From Aedes albopictus (taxonomy: Eukaryota > Arthropoda > Insecta > Diptera > Culicidae), in the NCBI RefSeq assembly GCF_035046485.1, contig NC_085138.1, positions 332,426,421 through 332,490,420 on the forward strand: DNA of 64,000 nucleotides, read 5' to 3'. Positions 45,474 to 55,139 of the stretch are shown here, piece after piece. The notes below the pieces were generated by a model. That model made no database searches. It was given only the letters and a program-made list of their open reading frames with translations, and was not told the origin of the DNA. Position 1 is the first letter of the stretch. Each line of letters starts with the position of its first letter. The translations under genes and the position numbers were made by a program.

Positions 45474-46742
45474 ATGAAGGGTTGGTCCGCTGGCCCCTCC
45501 GGGGGTTCGGCTGGACAGAGAAGAAATAAACCCGAATGGATGATTGGTCCGAACGATCTGGGCCAGGTAATGGTGTTAATCCTACGGCGAAAACCAGACG
45601 AACATGATGGTGCGGAAATGAACGGTCAAAGAAGTCAAGTTGAAACCCTGCCTGACTCTTTCATAGTTGGGGCTTCAATCGAGTTGGTGATTGGTCAAAA
45701 GGAAGCGAGAGCACTCAACGCCTCCCGTGAAGGTCGTGGATCGCGCTATTTGCTTCGCACCAGTTCTATCAACGTCATTGAAAAACTAACAAAAATGACG
45801 GAGCTGACAGATGGAACGAAAATTGAAATTGTGCCTCATCCGACTCTAAATACGGTACAAGGTATTGTGTACGACACCGACTCCATAAACAAGGATGAGA
45901 ATTCGATCCTGGGTCACTTGGAATCTCAAGGCGTACATGCAGTGCGAAGGATAAAAAAACGTGTGAATGGTACTCTGAAGAACACCCCTCTGCTTGTTTT
46001 ATCGTTTCGCGGCACACTCCTCCCAGAGTACGTTTATTTCGGCTTACTACGAATCGAAGTGGATGTTTACTATCCCACGCCCATGCTCTGCTTCAATTGC
46101 GGTTTCTATGGCCATTCGAAGAAGTTTTGTCAGCAAACCGGTATCTGTCTGCGATGCTCAGCTCCACACCACGCACCCGATGGAGAGCAGTGCGTCAATC
46201 CTCCTAACTGTCTCCACTGCAAAACAGGGCACCACACTACGTCACGTGACTGCCCTAAGTACAAAGAAGAAGAAAAAATCATCCGAGTGAAAATAGATAA
46301 AGGAGTATCTTTTGCGGAAGCAAGGCGCATGTGTGCAGAAGATCCCAAAAAACAAACCTTTTCCAGCATTGTTCAAGAACAAATCCAACAAGAGTTGGCC
46401 GCCAAAGATCAATTAATCGCGACCCTACAAAAACAAGTAGAAATGTTGACCAAAGAACTATCTGCTTTGAAGGAAATAGTAAGACCAACCACACACAATC
46501 AGGCACCCGCAACAAGCGACACACGACCCTCTGCTTCAAATAAGACATCCTCGCAAACGACACCTTGTACACCGTTACAGAAGAAGGTTCAACAAAGCCC
46601 CACCGAACGTTTATCCCGAAAGGACCAGACGTTCGTCGCTCCTCCTGCTCGTCAGCGGGAAAATCGGAAGAACAACAACTCTGACCACGGAGTAGAAACG
46701 CGAAGCCGAAGTAAAAAAAAGGCATATGGAGATTTCACCTAA
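45474..46742 (+). CDS. I-clade ORF1: Gag-like nucleic-acid-binding protein
   Basis: 422 residues from the ATG at 45474 (MKGWSAGPSGG). The frame is open 21 bases further upstream only through a GTG. Such proteins coat the element RNA and help form the particle that carries it to the nucleus. Three CCHC zinc knuckles lie at about residues 206-265 (CFNCGFYGHSKKFC, CLRCSAPHHAPDGEQC, CLHCKTGHHTTSRDC). A coiled coil rich in Q, L, K and E follows (about 301-335). The C-terminus is Ser/Thr/Pro-rich then basic (RSRSKKK). The ORF ends 80 bases before ORF2 starts, in another frame, so ORF2 is probably translated by reinitiation. No premature stop. Confidence 0.85.
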   Translation: MKGWSAGPSGGSAGQRRNKPEWMIGPNDLGQVMVLILRRKPDEHDGAEMNGQRSQVETLPDSFIVGASIELVIGQKEARALNASREGRGSRYLLRTSSINVIEKLTKMTELTDGTKIEIVPHPTLNTVQGIVYDTDSINKDENSILGHLESQGVHAVRRIKKRVNGTLKNTPLLVLSFRGTLLPEYVYFGLLRIEVDVYYPTPMLCFNCGFYGHSKKFCQQTGICLRCSAPHHAPDGEQCVNPPNCLHCKTGHHTTSRDCPKYKEEEKIIRVKIDKGVSFAEARRMCAEDPKKQTFSSIVQEQIQQELAAKDQLIATLQKQVEMLTKELSALKEIVRPTTHNQAPATSDTRPSASNKTSSQTTPCTPLQKKVQQSPTERLSRKDQTFVAPPARQRENRKNNNSDHGVETRSRSKKKAYGDFT

Positions 46743-46822
46743 CGAAGCCGTCAACAAGCAGGGTAAACGCATATCTACTCAACAAGACACGGACAACGCA
46801 TCTGTCGACGTTGAGATGAATA

Positions 46823-49800
46823 ATGGACCGGGAAGCTTGTAGGAAGATACGCACAACCCATAACGATGACGACCCTGCCGAAAACAAGGACAAGAAAATG
46901 GAAGAACGAAATTCACCACGCTGTAAGGACAACGATGACAAAACACCAACCAACGCCACGATCACATCAAAACTTCATGCTGTGACGTCTGAGCAGTACG
47001 ATAAAATCCATGGACTCATCGTAAGACCATCTACAAGTAGTACCAACTACCCAGCAAACTTTGATTCGCCAAGCGCGAGGCCTGCCACGTCGACCCTGAC
47101 CGGGGATGTCCCGGAGCGATCCGAAGAGCCTCCGGCGGCAGTCGACGTGGCTTGCCCGCACCCCCGGGCAAGTATTTCCTCAAATCTATCATCCGCAAAA
47201 CAGTTCAACGTTGCTTCCTTTACCACTAACCCAGGCATAGAGAAAACCCCTAACCCGACAACGAAAACTATCGCATCGTCCACCGTGGTACCTGGACGAG
47301 AGAAAGGAGGACGAGCAGCAAGTAGCTTTCCGTTACCAACGGAAATGGAGTCACCGGACACAAGTGCAACGAAAACCACACCACTCTCATCCAACTGTGA
47401 TTCGCCAAGCGCGAGGCCTGCCACGTCGACCCTGACCGGGGAAGTCCCGGAGCGATCCGACGAGCCTCCGGCGGCAGTCGACGTGGCTTGCCCGTACCCC
47501 CGGGCAAGTATTTCCTCAAATTTCTCATCCGCAAAACAGTTCAGCGTTGCTTCCTATACCACTATCCCAGGCTTCGAGAGAAACTCTAACCCGACTACGA
47601 AAACCATCGCATCGTCCACCGGTGTACCTCGACGAGAGAAAAAAGGACGAGCAGCAGCTTCCCTTCCCTTACTACCGGAAATAGATGCACCGGTGACAAA
47701 TTTCAACTATAGCACCCCTCACCATCCAAAGAACGTTCCATCATCGAAAACCACGAGACCAAACTATGATTCGCCAAGCGCGAGGCCTGCCACGTCGACC
47801 CTGACCAGGGATGTTCCGGAGCAATCCGAAGAGCCTCTGGCGGCAGTCGGCGTGGCCTGCCCGCACCCCCGGGCAAGTATTACCTTATTTTCACTTGAAG
47901 AGCAGTCAACTACCAATAACCTTCCCACCAACACAGCATTCAACGTATACCCTACTGGCTCTCACACAACGCTAGAGATGGATACACAAGGGGAATCGCT
48001 CTCTTCTACACACTGGGACTCGGCTGAGATGGTATGTAACGTTAATCCTTCGGTGCCGCAATCTCCGTCACAAACCTCAACGATCTCCGGCCATGCATTT
48101 CCTGAAACACGTGAAAAGAGGTCGTCGTTCGCAGTTCAATGGAATATTTGTGGTCTTCGCTCTCACCTAAGCGAACTGAAAATTCTAACAACCGAATATC
48201 AACCCACGATAGTATGTTTGCAGGAAATCAATGGTGACTATCGAAACATAAGTCCCAATTGTCTAGGACGAGATTACCAACTCTTACTAAGCAAGTGTTC
48301 TACTCATGGGAGGCAAGGGACTGGGATGGCAATAAAAAGCGGGACGCCATTCCAGAGAATCTGGTTCCAAACTAACATTCAAGCCGTTGCAGTTCAACTG
48401 TATGCTCCAACTACAATTACAGCTGTATCGGTGTACCTTCCACCCAAGGACAAAGGCGCAGCTAAACTGATAGGTGAACTTTTGAAAGAACTTCCGAAAC
48501 CTATTATTATGTTGGGCGACATTAACGCCCATCACGCCGCATGGGGAAGCAGAACCGGCCAAACGTCGTCTGAAGCCAAAAAGAGAGGTGAAGCCATCCT
48601 GGAACTAGTGGTGGAAAATGACATGATTGTTCTCAACAACGGATCCCACACTCGTATTGATCCTGCAACCGGAGCTTCTCAAGCCCTAGATGTCTCTCTA
48701 TGCAGTGCCTCACATGTATCAAAGTTCACTTGGAAAACCTTGCTTGATTTTTCGAGTAGTGATCATCTGCCGATCCTGATAGATACTGTCTGTCATCAAA
48801 ACGAACCGAAATGCCGAACAAGGTGGATCTTTGAAAAAGCTGATTGGCAGCTCTACGAGGAGTTAACAGGAACTTCTCTCAAGCCGGGATCTGATTTTAC
48901 AGTAGACGAATTCACGAATAGAATTATCGCTGCAGCAGAGGCTAGCATCCCCAGAACTTCAGGAAAAACGGGACCAAAAGGAGTAGCGTGGTGGAATCAA
49001 GAAGTGGAGACAGCAGTAAAGAGTAGGCGTAAAAGGTTACGAGCCCTTCGTCGTTTGCACGATAACGACCCGCGGAAACCAGAAGCCTTAAGAATGTTCC
49101 AAGAGGCAAGGTCATTGTGCAGAAAAACCATAGAGGAAGCCAAGCAAAAAAGTTGGGAAGCATTCGTTGAGAGCATAAACCCAGAAACACCAGCCAGCCA
49201 AATCTGGCACAATATCAACAAACTCCAGGGGAAAAGGCAAAGGAACACAATAATACTAAACCTCCCAACAGGACTCACTAACGACGGAGAAGAAGTAGCA
49301 AACGCTCTAGCTGACGAGTACCAGTCAAAGTCATCTGATGCAAACTATTCTCAAAAATTTCGTCAGAAAAACAAGATGAATGAGCGGTCAACCTTTAAAA
49401 CACAGCGACCCAATTTGCATAAGCGATACAACGTAGACTTCACTATTGAAGAATTGATGTGGGCGCTTGACAAACCAAGCGGATCTTCAACGGGTGCCGA
49501 CAATGTAAGCTATCTACTACTTCGAAGGCTTCCGTTTTCTGGTAAGGTAGCCCTTTTGGAGTTGTTCAACCGAACGTGGCACAGCGGTACCTTTCCAGCC
49601 CAATGGAAAATTGGAATTGTGATACCTATTCCTAAACCTGACGCAGATCGTAGCAAACCAGAAGGATACAGGCCAATAACACTTCTGAGTTGTTTAGGAA
49701 AACTGTTTGAAAGAATGATTAACCGGCGACTGATGACGGAACTAGAGTCAACAAGGAAATTAGACCCCCGACAATACGCTTTCCGTGCTGGCAAAGGAGT

Positions 49801-51748
49801 TGACTCTCATTTTGCCAAGCTGGAGTCTCTTATCACCCTCCAAGAAGACGAACACATCGAAATCGTATCACTTGATGTATCAAGAGCCTACGATACGACG
49901 TTCAGACCTGGAATTCTGAAAACTTTGGCGAGTTGGAGAATAACAGGGAGGATGATGAACATACTGTCAAGTTTCCTCTGTGATAGATTTTTTCAAGTAG
50001 CGGCCAACGGCTCCCTTTCCTGCTTGAGAAGAGCGGATAACGGAGTTCCGCAAGGTTCAATTCTATCTGTAACGCTATTTCTCGTAGCTATGCAACCGAT
50101 ATTCAAAGCTATACCACATGAGACAGAAATCTTACTCTACGCGGATGACGTCATCCTTATTGTGAAGGGGAAAAACCATGTTTTGGTTCGCAAGGCACTC
50201 AGGAGAGCGGTTGCAGCTGCAGTTGAATGGACCTCAAGCGTCGGTTTTACCATTGCTCCTACGAAGTCAAAATTGCTACATGCCTGTCATCTTTCGCACC
50301 GTAAACGGGGTAGGACTATCAAAATAGACAACATTCCAATACCACGAACAAGATCTTTGAAAATCCTAGGAGTTCTACTGGATTCCAAATTCAACTTCTT
50401 GAAACATCTAGCGTCAGTTAAGCAAAGCTGTAGCAAGAGAATGCACATTCTACGTATATTGGGCTATAGACTAAAGAGAAGTAGTAGAGTGAGCCTGCTC
50501 AGAATAGGGTCAGCACTTATTATCTCAAAGCTCTACTTTGGGATAGGACTGACAAGTATTAACTTGGATGCAGTTCAACGAATCTTGGAACCGGTCTACA
50601 ATGACGTCGTTCGTCAGGCATCTGGCGCTTTCAAATCTAGCCCGATAATATCCATGATGGCTGAAACAGGTTGGCTCCATTTCCGTCTAGCCTTGATTAA
50701 GCGGTTATGCTCTTTAGCGGTGAAACTAACCGAGAAAAATGAGGAAGCCAATAACTATCCAATCGTTCAAAGAGCAAAACAGATTCTACTGGAAACAACT
50801 GGGTGGACATTTCCAAATATATGTCAAATTCGCAGGCTATCAGACAGAGAATGGTACGCGCCAACACCAGTATTCGAAAATGAGTTGAGGAGTAGCATCA
50901 GAGCAGGAACAAACCAAATCATTGTTCAGTCGAGATTCAAAGAACTCATCACTGGCCGAAACCAAAACTACGATCAGATATTCACGGATGGATCAAAAGA
51001 CGATGCCCGAGTTGGTGCTGGAATACACACGAGCGATAGGAACTACAGTCTTCGGCTACCGGATGAATGCAGCGTATTCTCCGCTGAAGCCTTCGCACTG
51101 ATGAAGGCCGTATCAAGTGCAAATGGACACCGTAACGTTATTATTCTAACGGATTCTGCTAGCTGCCTTGATGCACTCCGGGAAGGACGATCAAACCATC
51201 CTTGGATACAATCAATCGAAAAAGCAATAGAAAGGCAAAACATAATACTGTGTTGGGTCCCTGGCCACTCTGGTATTACTGGGAACGATAAAGCGGACGA
51301 ACTGGCCAAACAAGGACGAAATCAACCCCAAATGGACATCTCATTACCTGCGCAGGATGCTGTACGAGAGATAAGAAGAAGAATCTGGATGACATGGGAA
51401 TCGGAATGGCATCAAAACCGGTGTCACCTGAGACAAATTAAACTGACACCAACTCAATACCCGGACCGAAAATGCTCATCGGAACAACGTGTCCTTACGC
51501 GTATCCGAATAGGACATACCCGCCTTACTCACGCACACTTGATGAACAACAGCGACCCTCCTATGTGTACATACTGTGGATATCAAGTGACGGTGCAGCA
51601 TATCCTAACAGAATGCAGAGGACTCCAGCAGTACAGGACTAATTGTGGCATCAACGGATCGCTGTCTGAAATACTCGCGTACGATAATGAAGCAGAAAAG
51701 GCGGTGATCAAATTTCTGAAGGAAAGCAAGCTGTTCGACAAAATCTAA
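46823..51748 (+). CDS. I-clade ORF2: endonuclease, reverse transcriptase, RNase H
   Basis: 1641 residues, open from ATG to stop. An in-frame TGA two codons upstream fixes the start. Residues 1-430 are a low-complexity extension with three tandem copies of a DSPSARPATSTLT-type block. The endonuclease begins near 436 (QWNICGLR), with CLQE near 466, GDINAHHAAWG near 564 and SSDHLPI near 645. The reverse transcriptase has PEGYRPITLLSCLGK near 946, LDVSRAYDTT near 1017, GVPQGSILSVTLF near 1074 and YADD near 1105. RNase H has FTDGS near 1386, the SAEAFAL block near 1419, LTDSASCLDAL near 1442 and WVPGHSGITGNDKADELA near 1478. A C-terminal CTYCGYQVTVQHILTEC cysteine-histidine motif follows near 1582. 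All catalytic motifs look intact. It nicks DNA, copies the element RNA in place and degrades the template. Confidence 0.9.
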   Translation: MDREACRKIRTTHNDDDPAENKDKKMEERNSPRCKDNDDKTPTNATITSKLHAVTSEQYDKIHGLIVRPSTSSTNYPANFDSPSARPATSTLTGDVPERSEEPPAAVDVACPHPRASISSNLSSAKQFNVASFTTNPGIEKTPNPTTKTIASSTVVPGREKGGRAASSFPLPTEMESPDTSATKTTPLSSNCDSPSARPATSTLTGEVPERSDEPPAAVDVACPYPRASISSNFSSAKQFSVASYTTIPGFERNSNPTTKTIASSTGVPRREKKGRAAASLPLLPEIDAPVTNFNYSTPHHPKNVPSSKTTRPNYDSPSARPATSTLTRDVPEQSEEPLAAVGVACPHPRASITLFSLEEQSTTNNLPTNTAFNVYPTGSHTTLEMDTQGESLSSTHWDSAEMVCNVNPSVPQSPSQTSTISGHAFPETREKRSSFAVQWNICGLRSHLSELKILTTEYQPTIVCLQEINGDYRNISPNCLGRDYQLLLSKCSTHGRQGTGMAIKSGTPFQRIWFQTNIQAVAVQLYAPTTITAVSVYLPPKDKGAAKLIGELLKELPKPIIMLGDINAHHAAWGSRTGQTSSEAKKRGEAILELVVENDMIVLNNGSHTRIDPATGASQALDVSLCSASHVSKFTWKTLLDFSSSDHLPILIDTVCHQNEPKCRTRWIFEKADWQLYEELTGTSLKPGSDFTVDEFTNRIIAAAEASIPRTSGKTGPKGVAWWNQEVETAVKSRRKRLRALRRLHDNDPRKPEALRMFQEARSLCRKTIEEAKQKSWEAFVESINPETPASQIWHNINKLQGKRQRNTIILNLPTGLTNDGEEVANALADEYQSKSSDANYSQKFRQKNKMNERSTFKTQRPNLHKRYNVDFTIEELMWALDKPSGSSTGADNVSYLLLRRLPFSGKVALLELFNRTWHSGTFPAQWKIGIVIPIPKPDADRSKPEGYRPITLLSCLGKLFERMINRRLMTELESTRKLDPRQYAFRAGKGVDSHFAKLESLITLQEDEHIEIVSLDVSRAYDTTFRPGILKTLASWRITGRMMNILSSFLCDRFFQVAANGSLSCLRRADNGVPQGSILSVTLFLVAMQPIFKAIPHETEILLYADDVILIVKGKNHVLVRKALRRAVAAAVEWTSSVGFTIAPTKSKLLHACHLSHRKRGRTIKIDNIPIPRTRSLKILGVLLDSKFNFLKHLASVKQSCSKRMHILRILGYRLKRSSRVSLLRIGSALIISKLYFGIGLTSINLDAVQRILEPVYNDVVRQASGAFKSSPIISMMAETGWLHFRLALIKRLCSLAVKLTEKNEEANNYPIVQRAKQILLETTGWTFPNICQIRRLSDREWYAPTPVFENELRSSIRAGTNQIIVQSRFKELITGRNQNYDQIFTDGSKDDARVGAGIHTSDRNYSLRLPDECSVFSAEAFALMKAVSSANGHRNVIILTDSASCLDALREGRSNHPWIQSIEKAIERQNIILCWVPGHSGITGNDKADELAKQGRNQPQMDISLPAQDAVREIRRRIWMTWESEWHQNRCHLRQIKLTPTQYPDRKCSSEQRVLTRIRIGHTRLTHAHLMNNSDPPMCTYCGYQVTVQHILTECRGLQQYRTNCGINGSLSEILAYDNEAEKAVIKFLKESKLFDKI
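47040..47900 (+). repeat. Three tandem coding repeats in the ORF2 N-terminus
   Basis: The block starting GATTCGCCAAGCGCGAGG occurs at 47063, 47399 and 47768. The spacings, 336 and 369 bases, are both multiples of three. Each copy encodes a segment like DSPSARPATSTLTGDVPE followed by a Pro/Ala-rich part and CPHPRASI. The repeats lie upstream of the endonuclease domain and keep the reading frame. Confidence 0.9.
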
Positions 51749-51839
51749 TTTGAATACATGTGTAACTGTTCAGTTTAAAATAGTTATAAGGCAGACACGA
51801 ATGCCACTACCAAACGTGGTAAAGTGTCTTTAATAAATA

Positions 51840-51858
51840 ATAATAATAATAATAATAA
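51840..51858 (+). repeat. TAA-repeat 3' tail of the I-clade element
   Basis: A run of AAT/TAA triplets ends the element next to the right target-site duplication. I-type elements use TAA repeats instead of poly(A) at the 3' end. Confidence 0.8.
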
Positions 51859-51869
51859 TTAACCCCACA

Positions 51870-52709
51870 AGCAAATTTCCTGCCATTAGAACAATTTTCA
51901 CAGCGAACGGTGTCTCCTGCCATGCCAGGAGAAAAACATCAGCCGAAGAAAAATCTCCGCGTTCCATAAGTCTTGCGTCCCGCTGTGTGAGCATTTACTT
52001 TTCATTTTGCCGTAATAAACTTCAGAGGGAAAGTTTTGCTACTGAAGCGCCCAGAAGCCAAGAACCGCGTCGGCGGAATCTTTGAACTCATTATTCAAAA
52101 GACAAACCAGCTCATGGATGGTGCCTGTCCGCAGCGCAGATCGCATCTCTCTCGCTCTGAAGTCAGGGTGATATTTTTTCCTGTTGGTAGCGCCCAAGAC
52201 GGTCCCTGTCCTATGGTCACAAATTTTCACCCGAGTGTAATCATTCGCGAAAAACTTTTAGACACCGTACGTACAGCCTCGGAGATATTTTGCATGAGTT
52301 GTGGTTTGTTTCGCGGAACGGTGGTGCGGTGCTCTCTAGGGCAATGGAGGCTGGGGTAGGTTGAAATTGTTTGAAAAGTTGCATTCTTTACCCGGCAGGT
52401 TGAGCCGTAACGGCAATGGGACAGCAAGATAAGAAGGCCGTTTTTTGATAAAGCCTTTCTACTCTCGTCAATGGATGACTGTTCTAAGATTCCTGCATTT
52501 ATCAAGTAGAATATTTCAAGTAGGAAGCAAACATCAAAGGGATAAACTTGTGAGAACAGAAGCAGCGGTCAAAGTAAGTCTTATTTTTGCTACGGAAAGA
52601 TTACTAGGTGTCAAGGGACTACCATGAAGAGGAAGGACCACAACTACAATAATGCTTTCATTTTGATTCCGAAAGCCCTTCCATCTAATTCCCGTCTGTT
52701 TAAGCTTTA
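51870..52709. other. Intergenic, no gene recognised
   Basis: The right-hand part of the DNA into which the I-clade element inserted. A plus frame of 107 codons at 52036-52359 has no ATG-started domain that I recognise. Nothing else is called. Confidence 0.35.
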
Positions 52710-54066
52710 CTTTACCTTTACTTGCCGATCAGGCTAAGGCCGGGGTGGCCTCTACTGTACATAGGAGCCGTCTCCATTCCACTCGGTACATGGCTGTTTG
52801 TCTTCAGTTCCGCACTCTGCGTAAGGTCCGCAGATCGTCCTTCACTTGGTCGACCCACCTAGCTCGCTGCACTCCACGTCTTCTTGTACCGGTCGGATGA
52901 CTCTCGAGAACCATTTTAGTCGGGTAGCTATCCGCCATCCTGATGACGTGACCCGCCCACCGTAGCCTCCCGATTTTCGCGGTATGGACGATGGTTGGTT
53001 CTCTCAGTAGTTGATGCAGCTCGTGGTTCATTCGCCTTCTCCAAGTACCGTCTTCCATCTGCACTCCGCCGTAGATGGTACGCAACACCTTCCGTTCGAA
53101 AATTCCAAGGGCGCGTTGGCCCTCTGCACGTAGGGTCCATGTTTCGTGCCCATAGAGGACGACCGGTCTAATCAGCGTTTTGTAGATAGTTAACTTCGTG
53201 TTACGACGATCTTTATTTGATCGTAGAGTTCTGCGGAATTGAAGTAAGCACGATTTCCTGCCACAATGCGCTTCTGAATTTCTCTGCTGGTGTCGTTGTC
53301 GGCGATCACCAATGAGCCCAAGTACACGAATTCTTCAACCGCCTCGATGTCAACACCGTCGATATAAATTCGGGGTGGCGGGTGCCGTGATTCCTCCGTG
53401 GAGCCCTTTGCTATCATGTACTTTGTCTTCAACACATTAATGACTAATCCGATTCGTCTGGCTTCACTCTTTAGTCGGATGTACGTTTCCGCCATCGTCT
53501 CAAATTTACGAGCAATAATATCAATATCATCAGTGAAACTAAGCAGCTGAACGGACTTCGTGAAAATCGTCCCACTCGTGTTTATCCCCGCTCTCCTTAT
53601 TACACCCTCTAAACAGCAATGTTGAACAGCAAGCACGAAAGATCATCACCTTGCCGAGATTCGAAGGGACTCGAGAGTGTCCCTGATACTCGAACTACGC
53701 ACATCACTCGATCCATCGTCGCCTTGATCAACCGTATCAGTTTATCCGGGAATCCGTATTCGTGCATAATCTGCCATAGCTGTTCTCGATCGATTGTATC
53801 ATACGCCGATTTGAAATCGATGAACAAGTGATGTGTGGGCACGTTGTATTCGCGGCATTTCTGCAACACCTGGCGGATGGCGAACATCTGGTCCGTTATA
53901 GCGCGTTCACCCATAAATCCAGCCTGATATTGCCCCACGCACTCTCTTGCAATCGGTGATAGACGGCGGCATAAAATTTGAGAGAATATCTTGTAGGCAG
54001 CGCTCAGTAGTGTGATCGCGCGGTAGTTCCCGCAATCCAACTTGTCGTCCTTTTTGTAGATGAGAT
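52710..54066 (-). mobile_element. RTE-like retrotransposon, third subfamily, 5'-truncated
   Basis: Minus-strand copy starting inside the reverse transcriptase (KDDKLDCGNYRAIT near 54060) and ending at a tail of AAAGGTAAAGTAAAG words near 52712. It is clearly related to copies 1-4 but distinct (QAGFMGERAITDQMFAIRQ, FIDFKSAYDTIDREQ). The 5' junction at about 54066 is an ordinary 5' truncation. No target-site duplication was fixed. Confidence 0.8.
52804..54057 (-). pseudogene. Reverse transcriptase fragment of the third RTE-like subfamily (frameshifted)
   Basis: Three consecutive frame pieces: 54040-53609 (motif A FIDFKSAYDTID and SRQGDDLSCLLFN), 53636-53190 (motif with FTDDIDIIARKF where the family has FADD) and 53088-52804 (LRTIYGGVQMEDGTW, LRWAGHVIRMAD, RRGVQRARWVDQVKDDL). 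The TDD in place of ADD and the frameshifts show that it is dead. Confidence 0.8.
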
Positions 54067-54253
54067 AATTTGCATCATTGTGTACAATTTATGTGTGACG
54101 TAATTTATGGGTGTTCTCTAATCAATGTTGTCTGCCTGACTTCAGATAGATTTTGGAGGTGGGTACAAAGCATCTGTTCACCAAGTAGGTGCGGTACAGC
54201 GTCTGTTCTAGCATCCAGCGGCTTAGTATGAAATGCCCCTCCACAGTAATCTA

Positions 54254-54555
54254 CACACTTAAATTAAATCGCCGACCTCAGCAAACGGATTGCCGAGAAT
54301 CCAACAGCCGAGAATCCGGTATTAATTTTTACTGAATCTCGGTAAAAATTTTACCGAGATGTCGTTAAAACTTTGCCGAGATCTCGGTAATCCAACTTTT
54401 TACCGAGATCTCGGCAAAGTTCGCCGAGACTCGGTAATGGTTTACCGAAATCTCGGTAAAAATTTTACCGAGAATCAGTAAATATTTTACCGAGATATCA
54501 GCTGTTGGATTCTCGGTAAACCGTTTACCGAGATCAATTTCTGAATTTAAGTGTG
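54254..54555. mobile_element. MITE built from a reiterated CTCGGTAAA motif, 302 bp (TA duplication)
   Basis: The ends CACACTTAAATT and AATTTAAGTGTG are bounded by TA at 54252-54253 and 54556-54557. The interior holds many copies of CTCGGTAAA and TTTACCGAG in both orientations, often as head-to-head palindromes such as TCTCGGTAAAAATTTTACCGA. It encodes nothing. Confidence 0.8.
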
Positions 54556-54639
54556 TATAGGTGAATGCAACGGAAGCTAACGATCCCTCCGCATCTGGTG
54601 GCAGGAATGAGAACCCTATGAAAAACGTGACTCCGCCAA

Positions 54640-54849
54640 AATTTCACATAGCGCAGCATAGGCAAAGTCAATTTCCTTGACTTCCTTGGGCATAGAGTAT
54701 CTTCGTGCCTGCCTCACGATATAACATGCAAAATGGTCATTGGCAGAGGAAGCTCTCAGTTAATAACTGTGGAAGTGCTCATAGAACACTAAGCTGAGAA
54801 GCAGGCTTTGTCCCAGTGAGGACGTTACGCCAAGAAGAGGAGAGGAGAG
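54640..54849 (+). mobile_element. Dispersed SINE-like repeat with GAAGAG tail
   Basis: The stretch with TTGGGCATAGAGTATCTTCG, GGCAGAGGAAGCTCTCAG and GCAGGCTTTGTCCCAGTGAG, ending in AAGAAGAGGAGAGGAG, is one I recognise as very frequent in Aedes genomes. A triplet-rich tail is described for the Feilai SINE family. The assignment is from memory and not tested. Confidence 0.5.
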
Positions 54850-55139
54850 CATAGGCAAAGTGCACTTTTTTCACGAGTAGAATGATGAGCACAAGGATGA
54901 TGATAGATGGCCGTTGTTCCTTTCCAGTCCGATTGGGGGTCCATTAAGAGTAGCAGCTCGACGATGTCCAGGTATCCGGGTCCGTTTGAGCCATGGGGCT
55001 CAGAAGAGGGTCAGTGTCAGTTGCTCTCGGGGGAAAAGCAACTGACGAAAAATTGCAAGTGCCGGGGCTGGGAATCAAACCCACGACCATCCGCATATGA
55101 AGCGAACGTGTGACCAACTACGCCACGGGCCCCGGCTTT
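54850..55139 (-). mobile_element. tRNA-derived SINE, copy 2 (same family as 2815-3165)
   Basis: Read on the minus strand it begins GCCGGGGCCCGTGGCGTAG, with A-box TGGCGTAGTTGGT and B-box GGGTTTGATTCCC, then AGCCCCGGCACTTGCAA and a body matching copy 1 up to GGACCCCCAATCGGACTGG. The 3' end is diverged. It lies directly against the 5' end of LINE copy C2. Confidence 0.8.

Larger units (their letters stand above)
45089..51858 (+). mobile_element. Apparently complete I-clade non-LTR retrotransposon, 6.77 kb
   Basis: TTAACCCCACA flanks the element at 45078-45088 and 51859-51869. It has a leader of about 385 bp, two open ORFs (45474-46742 and 46823-51748), a short 3' region and a tail of about nine TAA/AAT triplets. 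Gag-like ORF1 with CCHC knuckles, endonuclease plus reverse transcriptase plus RNase H in ORF2, and a TAA-repeat tail are the marks of the I clade (Drosophila I factor; MosquI in mosquitoes). Nothing in the sequence is obviously broken, so it could be active or recently inserted. Loner, LOA and Outcast clades also have RNase H and are not fully excluded. Confidence 0.85.
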
